Source of the DNA: Tumebacillus sp. BK434
GTDB taxonomy: Bacteria > Bacillota > Bacilli > Tumebacillales > Tumebacillaceae
NCBI RefSeq assembly: GCF_004340785.1
Contig: NZ_SLXS01000011.1
Coordinates: 19,881 to 83,880 of the forward strand
Direction: 5' to 3'
DNA: 64,000 nucleotides
In this document: piece by piece, positions 28,085-36,929 of the stretch
Layout of the letters: every line of letters starts with the position of its first letter
Position numbering within the stretch: position 1 is the stretch's first letter
Notes under the pieces: generated by a model
What the model was told of the DNA's origin: nothing
The model's input: the letters and a program-made list of their open reading frames with translations, nothing else
The model's database searches: none
Program-made: the position numbers and the translations under genes

Positions 28085-28522
28085 ATGGCACGCATCTATC
28101 GGATTCGCGACACCCAGCGTTTTATTTTTCTGCCGCTTTTGTTCCCGTTGATCCCGCTGCTGTTGCAATGGATGCGCCCGGGCAATGCCTGGGTGTTTGT
28201 TGCCGTGGTGGCGGTCTATGTGCTGTTCACCTTTCGGGTGCTGTTTCAGATCCGCGAGCTGGAGGTCGGCGAGGAGGAGATCCGCATCGACCGGGGACGC
28301 TGGCAACAGGTGTTTTCGCATGAGCAGATCTATGAGATCTTCCTGACCAAAAACAACGTTGTGCAGTTGCGCGTCGGCGAGCACAACCGATACCTTCGCG
28401 TGTACGCGGCCGACTACTGGGAAGCGATGAGCGCCTTGCAGCGCTTTGCCTGGCGCCATGCGATCCCGCTGACCGACAAGCGGCCCCGACGAATGAAAGA
28501 GCCGAGGAGGGACGTTTCATGA
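28085..28522 (+). CDS. Small membrane protein with PH-like cytoplasmic domain
   Basis: A 145-residue protein with two membrane helices (about residues 15-29 and 35-53) followed by a cytoplasmic region of about 80 residues (IRELEVGEEEIRIDRGRWQQVFSHEQIYEIFL) that looks like the bacterial PH-like fold found after paired helices in YdbS/YdbT-type and similar proteins. The start is ATG 28085 with GGAG 9 nt upstream. The stop overlaps the next start (ATGA), so the two are one operon. It lies divergently from purE. Function unknown. Confidence 0.65.
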   Translation: MARIYRIRDTQRFIFLPLLFPLIPLLLQWMRPGNAWVFVAVVAVYVLFTFRVLFQIRELEVGEEEIRIDRGRWQQVFSHEQIYEIFLTKNNVVQLRVGEHNRYLRVYAADYWEAMSALQRFAWRHAIPLTDKRPRRMKEPRRDVS

Positions 28523-28920
28523 TGCTCTGCGACTATCTGCGGACGCTGCCGCCGTCCCATCTCTACGACCTGTACGAGACCTTATACCTCCCGCAGACCA
28601 AAGTGACCCTGAGCGAAGCCGAGCTGTGCGAGCAGATCGTGACCTACTGGGACGACCCGGCGCACTGGGATCGGTTCGTCCGCGCGCTCTCCCCTTTCGA
28701 GCGCCGCGCGATGACCCGCCTCGCCCTGCACGAGCGCTGCCCGATCGACGCCTTCATGGAAGAGGCCGCCTCGCTCGGCCTGCTCATCCTCTATCGCGAG
28801 CAGAACCGCTACGAGATGCCCGATGATGTCCGCGTGCAGCTCTTAGCGCGGCTCCCCTCTCTCGGCGACCTGCTCGGTGCCCACGAGCCGGGCGATGCGG
28901 ACGGGACGGCGCCGGTGTAA
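28519..28920 (+). CDS. Conserved-looking 133-residue protein, winged-helix style
   Basis: Not confidently recognised. The sequence (LRTLPPSHLYDLYETLYL, then LCEQIVTYWDDPAHWDRFVRALSPFERRAMTRLAL, then YEMPDDVRVQLL) resembles the N-terminal helical/winged-helix region of helicase-associated proteins, in which counts of domains are followed by an RPB-like C-terminal domain. Here only about 110 residues of that region plus a disordered acidic tail exist. It is translationally coupled to the membrane PH-like protein. It may bind nucleic acid or act as an adaptor; this is a guess from style. Confidence 0.6.
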   Translation: MMLCDYLRTLPPSHLYDLYETLYLPQTKVTLSEAELCEQIVTYWDDPAHWDRFVRALSPFERRAMTRLALHERCPIDAFMEEAASLGLLILYREQNRYEMPDDVRVQLLARLPSLGDLLGAHEPGDADGTAPV

Positions 28921-28927
28921 GCGCATG

Positions 28928-28956
28928 AAAAAAAGCCCTTCGTGTGAAGGGCTTTT
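28928..28956. terminator. Bidirectional terminator between convergent units
   Basis: AAAAAAGCCCTTCgtgtGAAGGGCTTTTC: 10-bp stem with A and T runs, serving both the plus-strand pair and the guaA-pbuG operon. Confidence 0.9.
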
Positions 28957-28966
28957 CGTTGTGCCT

Positions 28967-30367
28967 TTACTCCCCGGCGAGCAAGATGTAGCGGGCCAGG
29001 GCGAGCAGGGCGATCACCCACATCAGCCAGTGGATGCTGACCTTTTGGTCGGCATCTTTGGTGAAGAGGTTGCGAACCACGTTCAGGACGACGTAGAAGA
29101 TGATCCCGATCGAGATGCCGTTGGCGATGGAGTAGGTGAACGGCATCAGCGCGATGGTCAGGAACGCCGGCATCGCGATGCCGAAGTCGTCCCACTTGAT
29201 GTGACGGACGGAGCTCATCATCAGCACGCCGACCACGATCAGCGCCGGTGCGGTCGCCGCATCCGGAATCACTTGTACGAACGGCGCCAGCAGCACGACA
29301 GACAGCAGGAACAGAATCCCCGTCGTCACGGCGGTCAGGCCGGTGCGGCCGCCCGACTCGATCCCAGCTGCCGACTCGACATATGCGGTCATCGGCGTAA
29401 CCCCGAGCAGGGCGCCGATCGAAACGCCGGAACCGTCAACGAACATCGCGCGGCCAAGGCGCTTCTCGCCGTCCGGGCGGTTGAGCAGACCTGCGCGGTT
29501 CGCAGTGCCGACCAAAGTGCCAAAAGAGTCAAACAGTGTGACGAATACGAAGATGATGACAACTTCCCAGAAGATCCCGCTGCTAAGCATCGAGAAGTCG
29601 AGCTTGAACAGGGCCAGCTCGCCAAAGTTCGGCAGGAACGTCGGGTTGCTCAAGGACGACGTGTTGGTGACGCCAAGCGGAATCCCGATCAACGTGGTGA
29701 GGATGATCCCGATCAGCAGTGCGCCACGCACGCGCAGGGTGGTCAAGATCCCCGCGATCAGCAGACCGATCAAGGTCAGCGCCGCCACTTTGTTGGCGAT
29801 GAAGTCGGTCAGGCCGATGTTCCATTCGAAGAACAGCAGGTTGACGACCGGCGCGCCCGCTTTGATCGCTTCTGCAGACGGACCGCCGACAAACGTAACG
29901 GTGGTGACTTGGCCCAGTTTCAGGCCGATCAGGGTGATGAACAAGCCGATCCCGACGGTGATCGCATATTTCAGCGAATCGGGCAGCGCTTTGACCAGCA
30001 ATTGGCGGAACCCGGTCACCGTCAGCAAGATAAAGATAAGACCGGCGACAAAAACGGCACCGAGCGCCACTTGCCAGGTCATCACGCCGCCGTTAGCGGC
30101 TGCGACGACTGCGAAATACGCGTTCAGACCCATTCCCGGCGCCAAACCAACCGGGAAGTTAACGAACAGACCCATCATCAACGTCACAATGCCGGCGCCG
30201 ACCGCCGTCGCGAAGAAGACGGCCCCCTCCGACATGCCCGTGCCTTTCAAGATGGCCGGGTTCAAAAACAGAATGTAAGCCATCGTGACGAAGGTGGTGA
30301 TCCCCGCGATAATCTCTGTGCGCGGGTTGGTGCCAAACTCGCCTAGTTTAAAAAGACGTTCCAACAT
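28967..30367 (-). CDS. pbuG: Purine permease, AzgA/PbuG family
   Basis: A 466-residue nucleobase transporter with about 14 hydrophobic segments. Signatures are TEIIAGITTFVTMAYILFLNP at the N-terminus, GLAPGMGLNAYF (substrate-binding region) and GTLVGTANRAGLL plus STNIARP-type helices in the second half. This is the hypoxanthine/guanine permease branch (PbuG, AzgA), importing guanine and hypoxanthine by proton symport. It follows guaA by 39 bp in one operon under a guanine riboswitch, as expected for feedback by its substrate. The ATG at 30367 is preceded by AGGGGGAG. Confidence 0.9.
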   Translation of the reverse strand: MLERLFKLGEFGTNPRTEIIAGITTFVTMAYILFLNPAILKGTGMSEGAVFFATAVGAGIVTLMMGLFVNFPVGLAPGMGLNAYFAVVAAANGGVMTWQVALGAVFVAGLIFILLTVTGFRQLLVKALPDSLKYAITVGIGLFITLIGLKLGQVTTVTFVGGPSAEAIKAGAPVVNLLFFEWNIGLTDFIANKVAALTLIGLLIAGILTTLRVRGALLIGIILTTLIGIPLGVTNTSSLSNPTFLPNFGELALFKLDFSMLSSGIFWEVVIIFVFVTLFDSFGTLVGTANRAGLLNRPDGEKRLGRAMFVDGSGVSIGALLGVTPMTAYVESAAGIESGGRTGLTAVTTGILFLLSVVLLAPFVQVIPDAATAPALIVVGVLMMSSVRHIKWDDFGIAMPAFLTIALMPFTYSIANGISIGIIFYVVLNVVRNLFTKDADQKVSIHWLMWVIALLALARYILLAGE

Positions 30368-30406
30368 CGCAAATGCTCCCCCTTTTTCCCCTCTGATTCT
30401 GCTCTG

Positions 30407-31945
30407 TTATTCCCACTCGATCGTCGCCGGCGGCTTCGACGTGATGTCGTACACCACGCGGTTGACGTCGCGCACTTCGTTGACCAGCCTTACAGACAGG
30501 CGCTCCAGCACATCAAACGGAATGCGTGCCCAGTCGGCCGTCATGCCGTCGCTCGAGGTGACGGCGCGGATGGCGATCGTGTACGCATACGTGCGCTCAT
30601 CGCCCATTACACCGACGGAGCGAACGTCCGGCAGCACCGCGAAGTATTGCCAGATCTCACGGTCGAGACCGGAGCGGCGAATCTCGTCGCGGACGACAAA
30701 GTCGGCGTCTTGCAAAATCTCCAGCTTGTCGGACGTCACGTCGCCGATGATGCGGATCGCCAGACCCGGACCTGGGAACGGTTGACGCCAGACGATCTCG
30801 TCTTTGATGCCAAGCTCGGTGCCGGCAGCGCGCACTTCGTCTTTGAACAGCGCGTTCAGCGGCTCGACGAGTTCGAACTGCATGTCCTCCGGCAGGCCGC
30901 CGACGTTGTGGTGCGACTTGATCGTCGCCGCCGTCGCCGTGCCCGACTCGATGATGTCGGTGTACAAGGTGCCTTGCGCCAGGAAGTCGAAGTGGCCGAG
31001 CCCTTTGGACTCTTCTTCAAAGACGCGGATGAACTCTTCGCCGATGATCTTGCGCTTGCGCTCCGGATCGGATACGCCTTCCAGACGGCCGAGGAAGCGG
31101 TCGCGGGCGTCGATCTTGACGACGTTCATCTTGAACTCGCCGGCGAACATCTCCATCACTTGCTCCGCTTCGTTCTTGCGCAGCAGGCCGTGGTCGACGA
31201 ACATGCAGGTCAGGTTGTCCCCGATCGCGCGGTGCACCAGCACGGCCGCCACGGAGGAATCCACGCCGCCGGACAGCGCGCAGAGCACTTTTTTGTCACC
31301 GACTTGCGCTTTGATCTTGAGGATCGCTTCTTCCACAAACGAGGCGGATGTCCAGGAGCCGCCCGCTTCGCACACGTCGTACAGGAAGTGCTTCAGCTGC
31401 TCTTGCCCAAACTCGCTGTGGTTGACTTCGAGGTGGTACTGCACCGCATACAGCTTGCGGGACGCATCGCTCATCGCCGCCACCGGGCAGGTGGTCGTCG
31501 TCGCGTCGACGCGGAAGCCGGCCGGCACCGACACCACTTTGTCGGAGTGGCTCATCCAGACCTGCTGCGCAGCGGGTTGGCCGCTGAACATCACGTTGTC
31601 GCTCTGCACGTCGATCATCGACTTGCCGTACTCGCGCACGTCGGCGCGCTCGACTTTCGCTTCAAAATGGTGCGCCATCAGCTGCATGCCGTAGCAGATG
31701 CCGAGGATCGGCACGCCCAGTTCGAAGATCGCAGGGTCGACTTTCGGCGCGCCTTCCGCATAGACGGAGTTCGGGCCGCCGGAGAAGACGATCCCTTTCA
31801 GGTTCAGTTTCTTCAGCTCTTCTGCAGTCGTCTGGAACGGCATCAGCTCCGAGTAGACGTTCAGTTCGCGAATTCGGCGGGTGATCAGTTGGTTGTACTG
31901 ACCCCCAAAGTCAAGCACGACGACGATCTCTTTGTTTTCCATCAT
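30407..31945 (-). CDS. guaA: GMP synthase (glutamine-hydrolysing)
   Basis: A 512-residue enzyme making GMP from XMP. The N-terminal class I amidotransferase domain has its nucleophile Cys in [10 protein letters not shown] (about residue 83) and His/Glu in [11 protein letters not shown]. The ATP-pyrophosphatase domain has the P-loop-like [13 protein letters not shown] (about 228), and the C-terminal dimerisation domain ends PPATIEWE. Full length. Preceded by riboswitch, promoter and PurBoxes of its own, and followed by pbuG. Confidence 0.97.
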   Translation of the reverse strand: MMENKEIVVVLDFGGQYNQLITRRIRELNVYSELMPFQTTAEELKKLNLKGIVFSGGPNSVYAEGAPKVDPAIFELGVPILGICYGMQLMAHHFEAKVERADVREYGKSMIDVQSDNVMFSGQPAAQQVWMSHSDKVVSVPAGFRVDATTTTCPVAAMSDASRKLYAVQYHLEVNHSEFGQEQLKHFLYDVCEAGGSWTSASFVEEAILKIKAQVGDKKVLCALSGGVDSSVAAVLVHRAIGDNLTCMFVDHGLLRKNEAEQVMEMFAGEFKMNVVKIDARDRFLGRLEGVSDPERKRKIIGEEFIRVFEEESKGLGHFDFLAQGTLYTDIIESGTATAATIKSHHNVGGLPEDMQFELVEPLNALFKDEVRAAGTELGIKDEIVWRQPFPGPGLAIRIIGDVTSDKLEILQDADFVVRDEIRRSGLDREIWQYFAVLPDVRSVGVMGDERTYAYTIAIRAVTSSDGMTADWARIPFDVLERLSVRLVNEVRDVNRVVYDITSKPPATIEWE

Positions 31946-31981
31946 CAGATACGCTCCCGTCCCTCTAAGTTGTAAAAAATG

Positions 31982-32060
31982 AAAAAAGCACCCTGACTTT
32001 CCTCAAACACCTTTAGTATGGAAAAACCATACGCAAGGCATACGAGGAGAACAGGGTGCT
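31982..32060 (-). terminator. Riboswitch terminator before guaA
   Basis: Minus strand AGCACCCTG at 32060-32052 pairs with CAGGGTGCT at 31995-31987, followed by TTTTTTC. A secondary hairpin GTATGG-ttttt-CCATAC (32031-32014) lies inside the loop. It is the expression platform for the aptamer. Confidence 0.85.
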
Positions 32061-32085
32061 CGAATGGCTGGCACGATGTCGAATC

Positions 32086-32150
32086 CTCGTAGTCAGTTCT
32101 TTACGGGAACTGGTAGAAACTTCCGGGCCATATCCCCGGCTATATACGAG
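32086..32150 (-). promoter_or_regulatory. Guanine riboswitch aptamer of guaA-pbuG
   Basis: Minus strand: P1 CTCGTA, J1/2 TATA, P2/L2 with GGGGATATGGCCC, J2/3 GTTTCTACC, P3 around GTTCCCGTAAAGAAC, J3/1 TGACTACGAG closing P1. All the conserved loop bases (GATATGG, CCGTAAA) are present and the specificity base is C (GACTA), so guanine/hypoxanthine is the ligand. Confidence 0.95.
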
Positions 32151-32169
32151 ACAACTTGTTTTCGACATC

Positions 32170-32199
32170 ATTCTACTCCAAAATACGAACATTCGTCAA
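32170..32199 (-). promoter_or_regulatory. Sigma-A promoter of guaA-pbuG
   Basis: Minus strand TTGACG (32199-32194), 18-nt spacer, TAGAAT (32175-32170), just upstream of the riboswitch. The PurBox at 32180 overlaps the spacer. Confidence 0.75.
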
Positions 32200-32225
32200 C
32201 CGCAATTCGCACATCGTTCGCGTTA
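32179..32225. promoter_or_regulatory. PurBox pair (PurR operator) of guaA-pbuG
   Basis: AAAATACGAACATT at 32180-32193 is identical over 14 bp to box 1 of the purine operon; the inverted partner ATCGTTCGCGTTA lies at 32213-32225. The core-to-core distance (30 bp) matches that before purE (29 bp). The second box extends into the stop region of the transglutaminase gene. Confidence 0.7.
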
Positions 32226-34409
32226 ACGCTTTTTTAAACGTCCCGCTTTCCGCACGATGCGCGTCCAGAGGTCTTGAATTTGTGACTTTTCACCGTCCGA
32301 CACGTCGCGTTTGCCGTAGCGCACGCGCTCGAAGATCTGGGCCAGCGGAATCATCTCCCGCCCGCGCAGGTCCGGGTTGGCAGAGAGGAACAACGCGTAC
32401 TCGCGCAAACTCATGTCCTCCTGCCGCTTCCAGCCGAAGCGGGTCATGATCAGCATCAGGCGCAGGATCGCGTTCATGATCACATCGCCGTCGCCTTTGT
32501 ACGCCCGGCGCAGGTAGTAGGCGGTGATCAGCTTGCGGCGGTTGAAGAACGCTGCGATCAGCAGGACGAGCGCTGCGATGCCCGTGTACAAGCCCACCAC
32601 TTTCCAGTTGATGTCAAAGGAGAAGAGGGCGGTCTTGGACTTGGCAGCCTGGTCTTCTTCTTTCTCTTCGCCTTTCGGATTGTTGACCGGCGGCACGATC
32701 GTTGGCTGGGTCTCATCCGGTTTGTACAGCGGGCGCATTTGGAACGAGGCGGTCGGCTCGAACGACACCCAGCCGATCCCGTCAAAATACACTTCCGCCC
32801 AGGAGTGGGCGTTTTTGTTGCGGACGGTGTAGAGGTACTCATCGTCCGTCTTTCCGTCCCACGTCAGATCGACATCGCCGCGGGTGAAGCCTTTGACCCA
32901 GCGGGTCGGCATGCCCAATGTGCGGGCCATGACGACGAACGACGACGAGAAGTGGTCGCAGTAGCCGCGGCGCGATTCGAACAGGAACTGGTCGACAAAG
33001 TCCTGCTTGTCGCCCGGGATCGGCACGTCGCTCGTCTCATAGCGGTAGTTGCCGTGCAGGTAGTCCTCCAGCGCCTTGGCGCGCTCATACGGCGTCTTGG
33101 CGTCTTTGGTGACTTCCAGCGCCAGTTCGCGGATCCGCTTCGGCAGGTTGGCCGGCAGCGAGATGTACGACTGCAGCACGCTGGTCAGCAGATCCTGCGG
33201 CGGCAGGGAGGCGTTCTTCAGCGCCACTTCGTCGTGGTACGGCACTTCCGAGATGACCGAATAGGTATCGCCCGGCTCCAGCTGCCCCGCTTCCAGACGG
33301 CTGTCGAGGAAGGAATAGCTGAGCGTGCCAGGCGAGATGTTCGGTCCGGAGACCCCGGTGATCTGGGGGTGGCCAAAGATCAGCGGCACCATCGTGTCCT
33401 GCACGCTGACCGTCTGCTCCACACGCTTCGTCTCCAAGGTCGTCGGCGGGAGGTACATGTCCGACTGCACGTGATCCGGATTGGACACCGGCTCGGCCGG
33501 CGCGACAGACAGCCAGCCCTTCCCGGTATAAAATGCTTTCGTCTCGCCCCGGTAGTAGCCTTCGACGGTCGAGGTCACGGTGAAGACGACCGTTTCGTCC
33601 ATCTCGAACGGGCCGCCGAGATGGTCGTCATTGTTGCCGTAGCCGATCTTCTGGCGCACGGCGCCGCCGTCTTTCATCCCCTGCAGGTATGACACCGGGT
33701 CCGGCCAGGCCGGATCTTCCGCTTTCGGGACGACGAGGCCGACGCCGGTCACGACCAGGGACAGGATCAGCGTCCACGCCAGCCAATGCGTCGGCCAGCC
33801 TTTGAGGTGGCGCGGCATGCGGGCCAGGCGCTCCACCGCCGGCAGTTGGCGGAAGGCGAGGATGACGAGGCCGAACAGCAGGAACAGCACGATGTGCCCT
33901 GCCGTCTCCTCGACATAAAACGTGTCGAGCACGCCGAGCCCGACCAGCCCGAGCACGAAGAACACAAACATCCAGACCTTCGCTTTCAGGCTCTGGCGGA
34001 ACAAGACTTGGAACAGCCAGAGCCCGAGCAGCATCGCCGTCGACTTCGCCGACATCGTCATCGCGGCAAAATCGCCCGCCTGCAGCGAGTAAACGGCAGC
34101 CGTCAGATCGCCGAACCAATGGCCCAGCCATCCGGACAGGTCGAAGAAGCTGTAGAGGACTTTATAGTGGTACTGAAACACGAAGTTCAGGAACACGACC
34201 GCTTTCAGCAGAAAGCGCAGGATCAGGTGTCCGACCAGCAAATCGCTGACGAACAGCAGCAGCAGGAAGGACAAGAAGAGCCAGATCGACTGGATCTCGC
34301 CCGCCTCCCCGAGCGGAAGGAGCACTTGAGCGAGCCACAGCCAGACCAGCGTGTAGAGCACGGTGTCGCGCAGCGGACTGCCCGTCACCCATCTAGCCGT
34401 TTGAAGCAT
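32223..34409 (-). CDS. TgpA-type membrane transglutaminase-like protein
   Basis: A 728-residue protein. About eight N-terminal membrane helices (to residue 225) are followed by a large extracytoplasmic region with the transglutaminase/cysteine-protease core: Cys in SRRGYCDHFSSSFVVMARTLGMPTRWVKGF (about residue 480), His in NKNAHSWAEVYFDGIGWVSFEPT, with its Asp nearby. A further helix (about 625-645) and a cytoplasmic DUF4129-like tail (MNAILRLMLIMTRFGWKR) end it. This is the third gene of a MoxR-DUF58-TgpA module, thought to act in envelope or protein-complex maturation. It starts 17 bp inside the DUF58 gene. Confidence 0.88.
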   Translation of the reverse strand: MLQTARWVTGSPLRDTVLYTLVWLWLAQVLLPLGEAGEIQSIWLFLSFLLLLFVSDLLVGHLILRFLLKAVVFLNFVFQYHYKVLYSFFDLSGWLGHWFGDLTAAVYSLQAGDFAAMTMSAKSTAMLLGLWLFQVLFRQSLKAKVWMFVFFVLGLVGLGVLDTFYVEETAGHIVLFLLFGLVILAFRQLPAVERLARMPRHLKGWPTHWLAWTLILSLVVTGVGLVVPKAEDPAWPDPVSYLQGMKDGGAVRQKIGYGNNDDHLGGPFEMDETVVFTVTSTVEGYYRGETKAFYTGKGWLSVAPAEPVSNPDHVQSDMYLPPTTLETKRVEQTVSVQDTMVPLIFGHPQITGVSGPNISPGTLSYSFLDSRLEAGQLEPGDTYSVISEVPYHDEVALKNASLPPQDLLTSVLQSYISLPANLPKRIRELALEVTKDAKTPYERAKALEDYLHGNYRYETSDVPIPGDKQDFVDQFLFESRRGYCDHFSSSFVVMARTLGMPTRWVKGFTRGDVDLTWDGKTDDEYLYTVRNKNAHSWAEVYFDGIGWVSFEPTASFQMRPLYKPDETQPTIVPPVNNPKGEEKEEDQAAKSKTALFSFDINWKVVGLYTGIAALVLLIAAFFNRRKLITAYYLRRAYKGDGDVIMNAILRLMLIMTRFGWKRQEDMSLREYALFLSANPDLRGREMIPLAQIFERVRYGKRDVSDGEKSQIQDLWTRIVRKAGRLKKR

Positions 34410-35619
34410 AGGATACCGGCCCCCTCACTACATCTTCCAGTTCATTTTCGTCCCGCACCACATAGGTGTGAACGCCGAGCATCTCCAATTTCCCCATGTG
34501 CGCCAGATCGACTTCGTTCAGTTGGCGGCCGCCGACGATGTAGAACAGCTCCGTCTTGATCTTGCGGTATTCCAAAAAGCCGATCAGTTGCACCAGCGGC
34601 TGGTCGAGCACCGGCGTGACCAGCACGATCGTCGAACCGCGCTGCAGATGGTTCACCTCGCGCAGGATCGCGTCATTGTACTCGTCGGCGCCGTCCGCCT
34701 GCACGATCGCCAAATGCTCGATGATGCGCAGGTATTGCTCAAAATTGCGGCTTTGTGCGATCGTCACGCGCTCGCGGCCGTAGGAAGTCAATCCGACCGA
34801 GTACTTTTTGCTCGACGCGTGTTTGATCAGCGAAGCCGCCGTGGTCACCGCCAGCTCGAACAGCTGGTTGGAGCCGCCGCGATAGGCGTCTTCGGAGCGG
34901 TTGAGGAAAAACATCATATCGTTGGTCACGTGCAGCTCGAACTCTTTCGTCTTCAACGAGCCGGTGCGCGCCGACGCGCGCCAATGAATGCGCGACAGCC
35001 GGTCGCCTTGCGCGTAGTCGCGCACGCCGATCACGTTCGAAGAGTCTTCCGCCATCCGGTTCTGAGCGTTGGTGTGACCGAGGTTGAATTTGTTGATCGT
35101 ATGCCAATAGGGAATCGGAATGATCTTCGGATAGACGGTCACCTCATCGCTCCGCTTGTGCACCAGCTCTTTTTTGGTCAGGCCAAAAATGTCGCCGGTG
35201 ACGAGCCGGGTGTCGCCGAGGACGTATTTGCCCCGCGGCATGTTCGGCAGCGAATAGCGGAGGCGCAGCTTGCGGTTATAACCCGGGAAATGGAGCTCGC
35301 GGTTCGAGCCGCTCTGCAGCAGCAGCCGGGTCGGCAGCGTATCTTCGACGACCAGCCATGGCAGCGGCCATTTGCGGCCTTCGATCTCGATCATGATGTC
35401 CACTTCCAGCGTCTGGCCGGCATTGACTTTCAGCGAGGACAGGCGGCGCTCCGACTTGGCGCCCCGCAGCGCGTAGCGGGCTGTGCCCAGCTCGTAGCCG
35501 GCGAGCAGGAACGCTGCGTAAAACATAAACCACGCCGCAAATCCGCCTTGGAACTTGCCATATGCAAACGTGACGAACAACAGGGTCAGCCACAGGAGAA
35601 TGCGTCCGAATCTCCTCAC
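34393..35619 (-). CDS. DUF58 family protein
   Basis: A 408-residue protein with two N-terminal membrane helices (about 5-38), a beta-rich middle and the DUF58 core (NVIGVRDYAQGDRLSRIHWRASARTGSLKTKEFE at about 195-228). The C-terminal part resembles a degenerate von Willebrand A domain (STIVLVTPVLDQPLVQLIGFL). It probably starts at GTG 35619, adjacent to the stop of the MoxR gene. DUF58 proteins are thought to be partners of MoxR ATPases. The operon MoxR-DUF58-TgpA is common in Bacilli. Confidence 0.85.
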   Translation of the reverse strand: MRRFGRILLWLTLLFVTFAYGKFQGGFAAWFMFYAAFLLAGYELGTARYALRGAKSERRLSSLKVNAGQTLEVDIMIEIEGRKWPLPWLVVEDTLPTRLLLQSGSNRELHFPGYNRKLRLRYSLPNMPRGKYVLGDTRLVTGDIFGLTKKELVHKRSDEVTVYPKIIPIPYWHTINKFNLGHTNAQNRMAEDSSNVIGVRDYAQGDRLSRIHWRASARTGSLKTKEFELHVTNDMMFFLNRSEDAYRGGSNQLFELAVTTAASLIKHASSKKYSVGLTSYGRERVTIAQSRNFEQYLRIIEHLAIVQADGADEYNDAILREVNHLQRGSTIVLVTPVLDQPLVQLIGFLEYRKIKTELFYIVGGRQLNEVDLAHMGKLEMLGVHTYVVRDENELEDVVRGPVSYASNG

Positions 35620-35620
35620 A

Positions 35621-36637
35621 TCACTTCACCCTTTCACGGGCTTTTGCGGAGGAAAATTCGCGGGTGACCGGCACCGGCACCGCTTTCATGATCTCAGACA
35701 GCACTTTCTCCACCGTCGTGCCGCCGAGGCGCGCTTCCGATTTCAGAATCAGGCGGTGGGCGAGCGTCACCGTCGCCAACTGCTTCACATCGTCGGGAAT
35801 CACATAGTCGCGGCCGAGCACAAACGCCAGCGCCTGTGCAGCTTTAAACAGCGACAAGGAGCCGCGCGGCGAGGCGCCGAGGTAGACGGCCGGGTGTTTG
35901 CGGGTCTCGGTGGTGATATTGACGATGTATTCACGGATCGACTGTTCGACATAGATCTCGCGCACTTTCTGCTGCATCGACTGCAAGGTCTCCTGATCGG
36001 TGACTGTTTCCAGCCCTTCGATCGGATGCACCAGCTGCTGACGGCCAAGCAGATCGACTTCGTGCTCCGGCGTCGGGTAGCCGAGGTTCAGCTTCAGGAG
36101 GAAGCGGTCGAGCTGAGCTTCCGGCAGCGGGAAGGTGCCTTCGTACTCGATCGGGTTCTGCGTCGCCATGACGAGGAACGGGGAAGGCAGCTTATAGGTC
36201 GTGCCGTCGACCGTCACGTTGTGCTCTTCCATCGCTTCGAGCAGCGCGGACTGCGTTTTCGGCGAGGTGCGGTTGATCTCGTCGGCGAGAATGATGTTGC
36301 CCATGATCGGGCCGGGACGGAATTCAAATTCATTGGTCTTCTGATTATAGATCGAAACACCTGTCACGTCGGAAGGCAACAAGTCAGGCGTGAATTGAAT
36401 GCGTTTAAAGGAACAGCCCAAGGATTTGGCCAGCGAGCGCACCAGCATCGTCTTGCCGACACCCGGAACGTCTTCGAGCAGCACATGTCCGTCGCAGAGC
36501 ATGGCGACCATGCAGAGCTGGACCGCTTTGGACTTGCCGATGATCACTTTTTCGACGTTGTTCACCACATCGGTCAGAACTTTGTGCGGATGATCAAACT
36601 CACGGTTCACAAGTTCTTTCTCATCTGTATATTGCAT
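35621..36637 (-). CDS. MoxR-type AAA ATPase
   Basis: A 338-residue AAA+ ATPase. Walker A is [16 protein letters not shown] (about 51-66), Walker B is [25 protein letters not shown], and sensor 1 is [12 protein letters not shown]. These are the standard MoxR signatures. Probable chaperone-like role in maturing the complex containing the DUF58 and transglutaminase-like proteins. It is the first gene of the operon, with a candidate promoter at 36734-36763. Confidence 0.93.
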   Translation of the reverse strand: MQYTDEKELVNREFDHPHKVLTDVVNNVEKVIIGKSKAVQLCMVAMLCDGHVLLEDVPGVGKTMLVRSLAKSLGCSFKRIQFTPDLLPSDVTGVSIYNQKTNEFEFRPGPIMGNIILADEINRTSPKTQSALLEAMEEHNVTVDGTTYKLPSPFLVMATQNPIEYEGTFPLPEAQLDRFLLKLNLGYPTPEHEVDLLGRQQLVHPIEGLETVTDQETLQSMQQKVREIYVEQSIREYIVNITTETRKHPAVYLGASPRGSLSLFKAAQALAFVLGRDYVIPDDVKQLATVTLAHRLILKSEARLGGTTVEKVLSEIMKAVPVPVTREFSSAKARERVK

Positions 36638-36733
36638 TCTCTACTTCCTCCAATTCAAAAGATTGCCAGTCATCTATACTTCTCCTAGGTATGACGAAAG
36701 TCCTCCCGATGCGTTTCCAATTGTTAGCATTTT

Positions 36734-36763
36734 CATACAGCTCTGCAGAATCGAACTTGTCAA
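36734..36763 (-). promoter_or_regulatory. Candidate promoter of the MoxR operon
   Basis: Minus strand TTGACA (36763-36758), 18-nt spacer, TGTATG (36739-36734). The -35 is perfect, the -10 weak. The remaining spacer to 36887 is AT-rich with a direct repeat ATAGACAAAT/ATAGACAAAA near 36871-36890 and no gene. Confidence 0.4.
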
Positions 36764-36887
36764 AAGCATAACAGAGTGGGAGAAACTTTGTCCTCGCACA
36801 AGTATTGGATGGATGGACGAGTGTCTACCCTCTTAATATATATGAAAATTCACATTAATCTCTACAAAAATATAGACAAATATAGAC

Positions 36888-36919
36888 AAAAAAATCTCCG
36901 GTGCGAAAAACCGGAGATC
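36888..36919 (-). terminator. Terminator after the M23 peptidase gene
   Basis: Minus strand GATCTCCGG-tttttcgca-CCGGAGATTTTTTT, 9-bp stem with T run, 10 nt after the stop. Confidence 0.88.
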
Positions 36920-36929
36920 CAAGAGCCGA

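Noticed and set aside
36860..36890. ATAGACAAAT repeats as a CRISPR or iteron start
   Set aside because: Only two copies of 10 bp; no spacers and no replication genes nearby.
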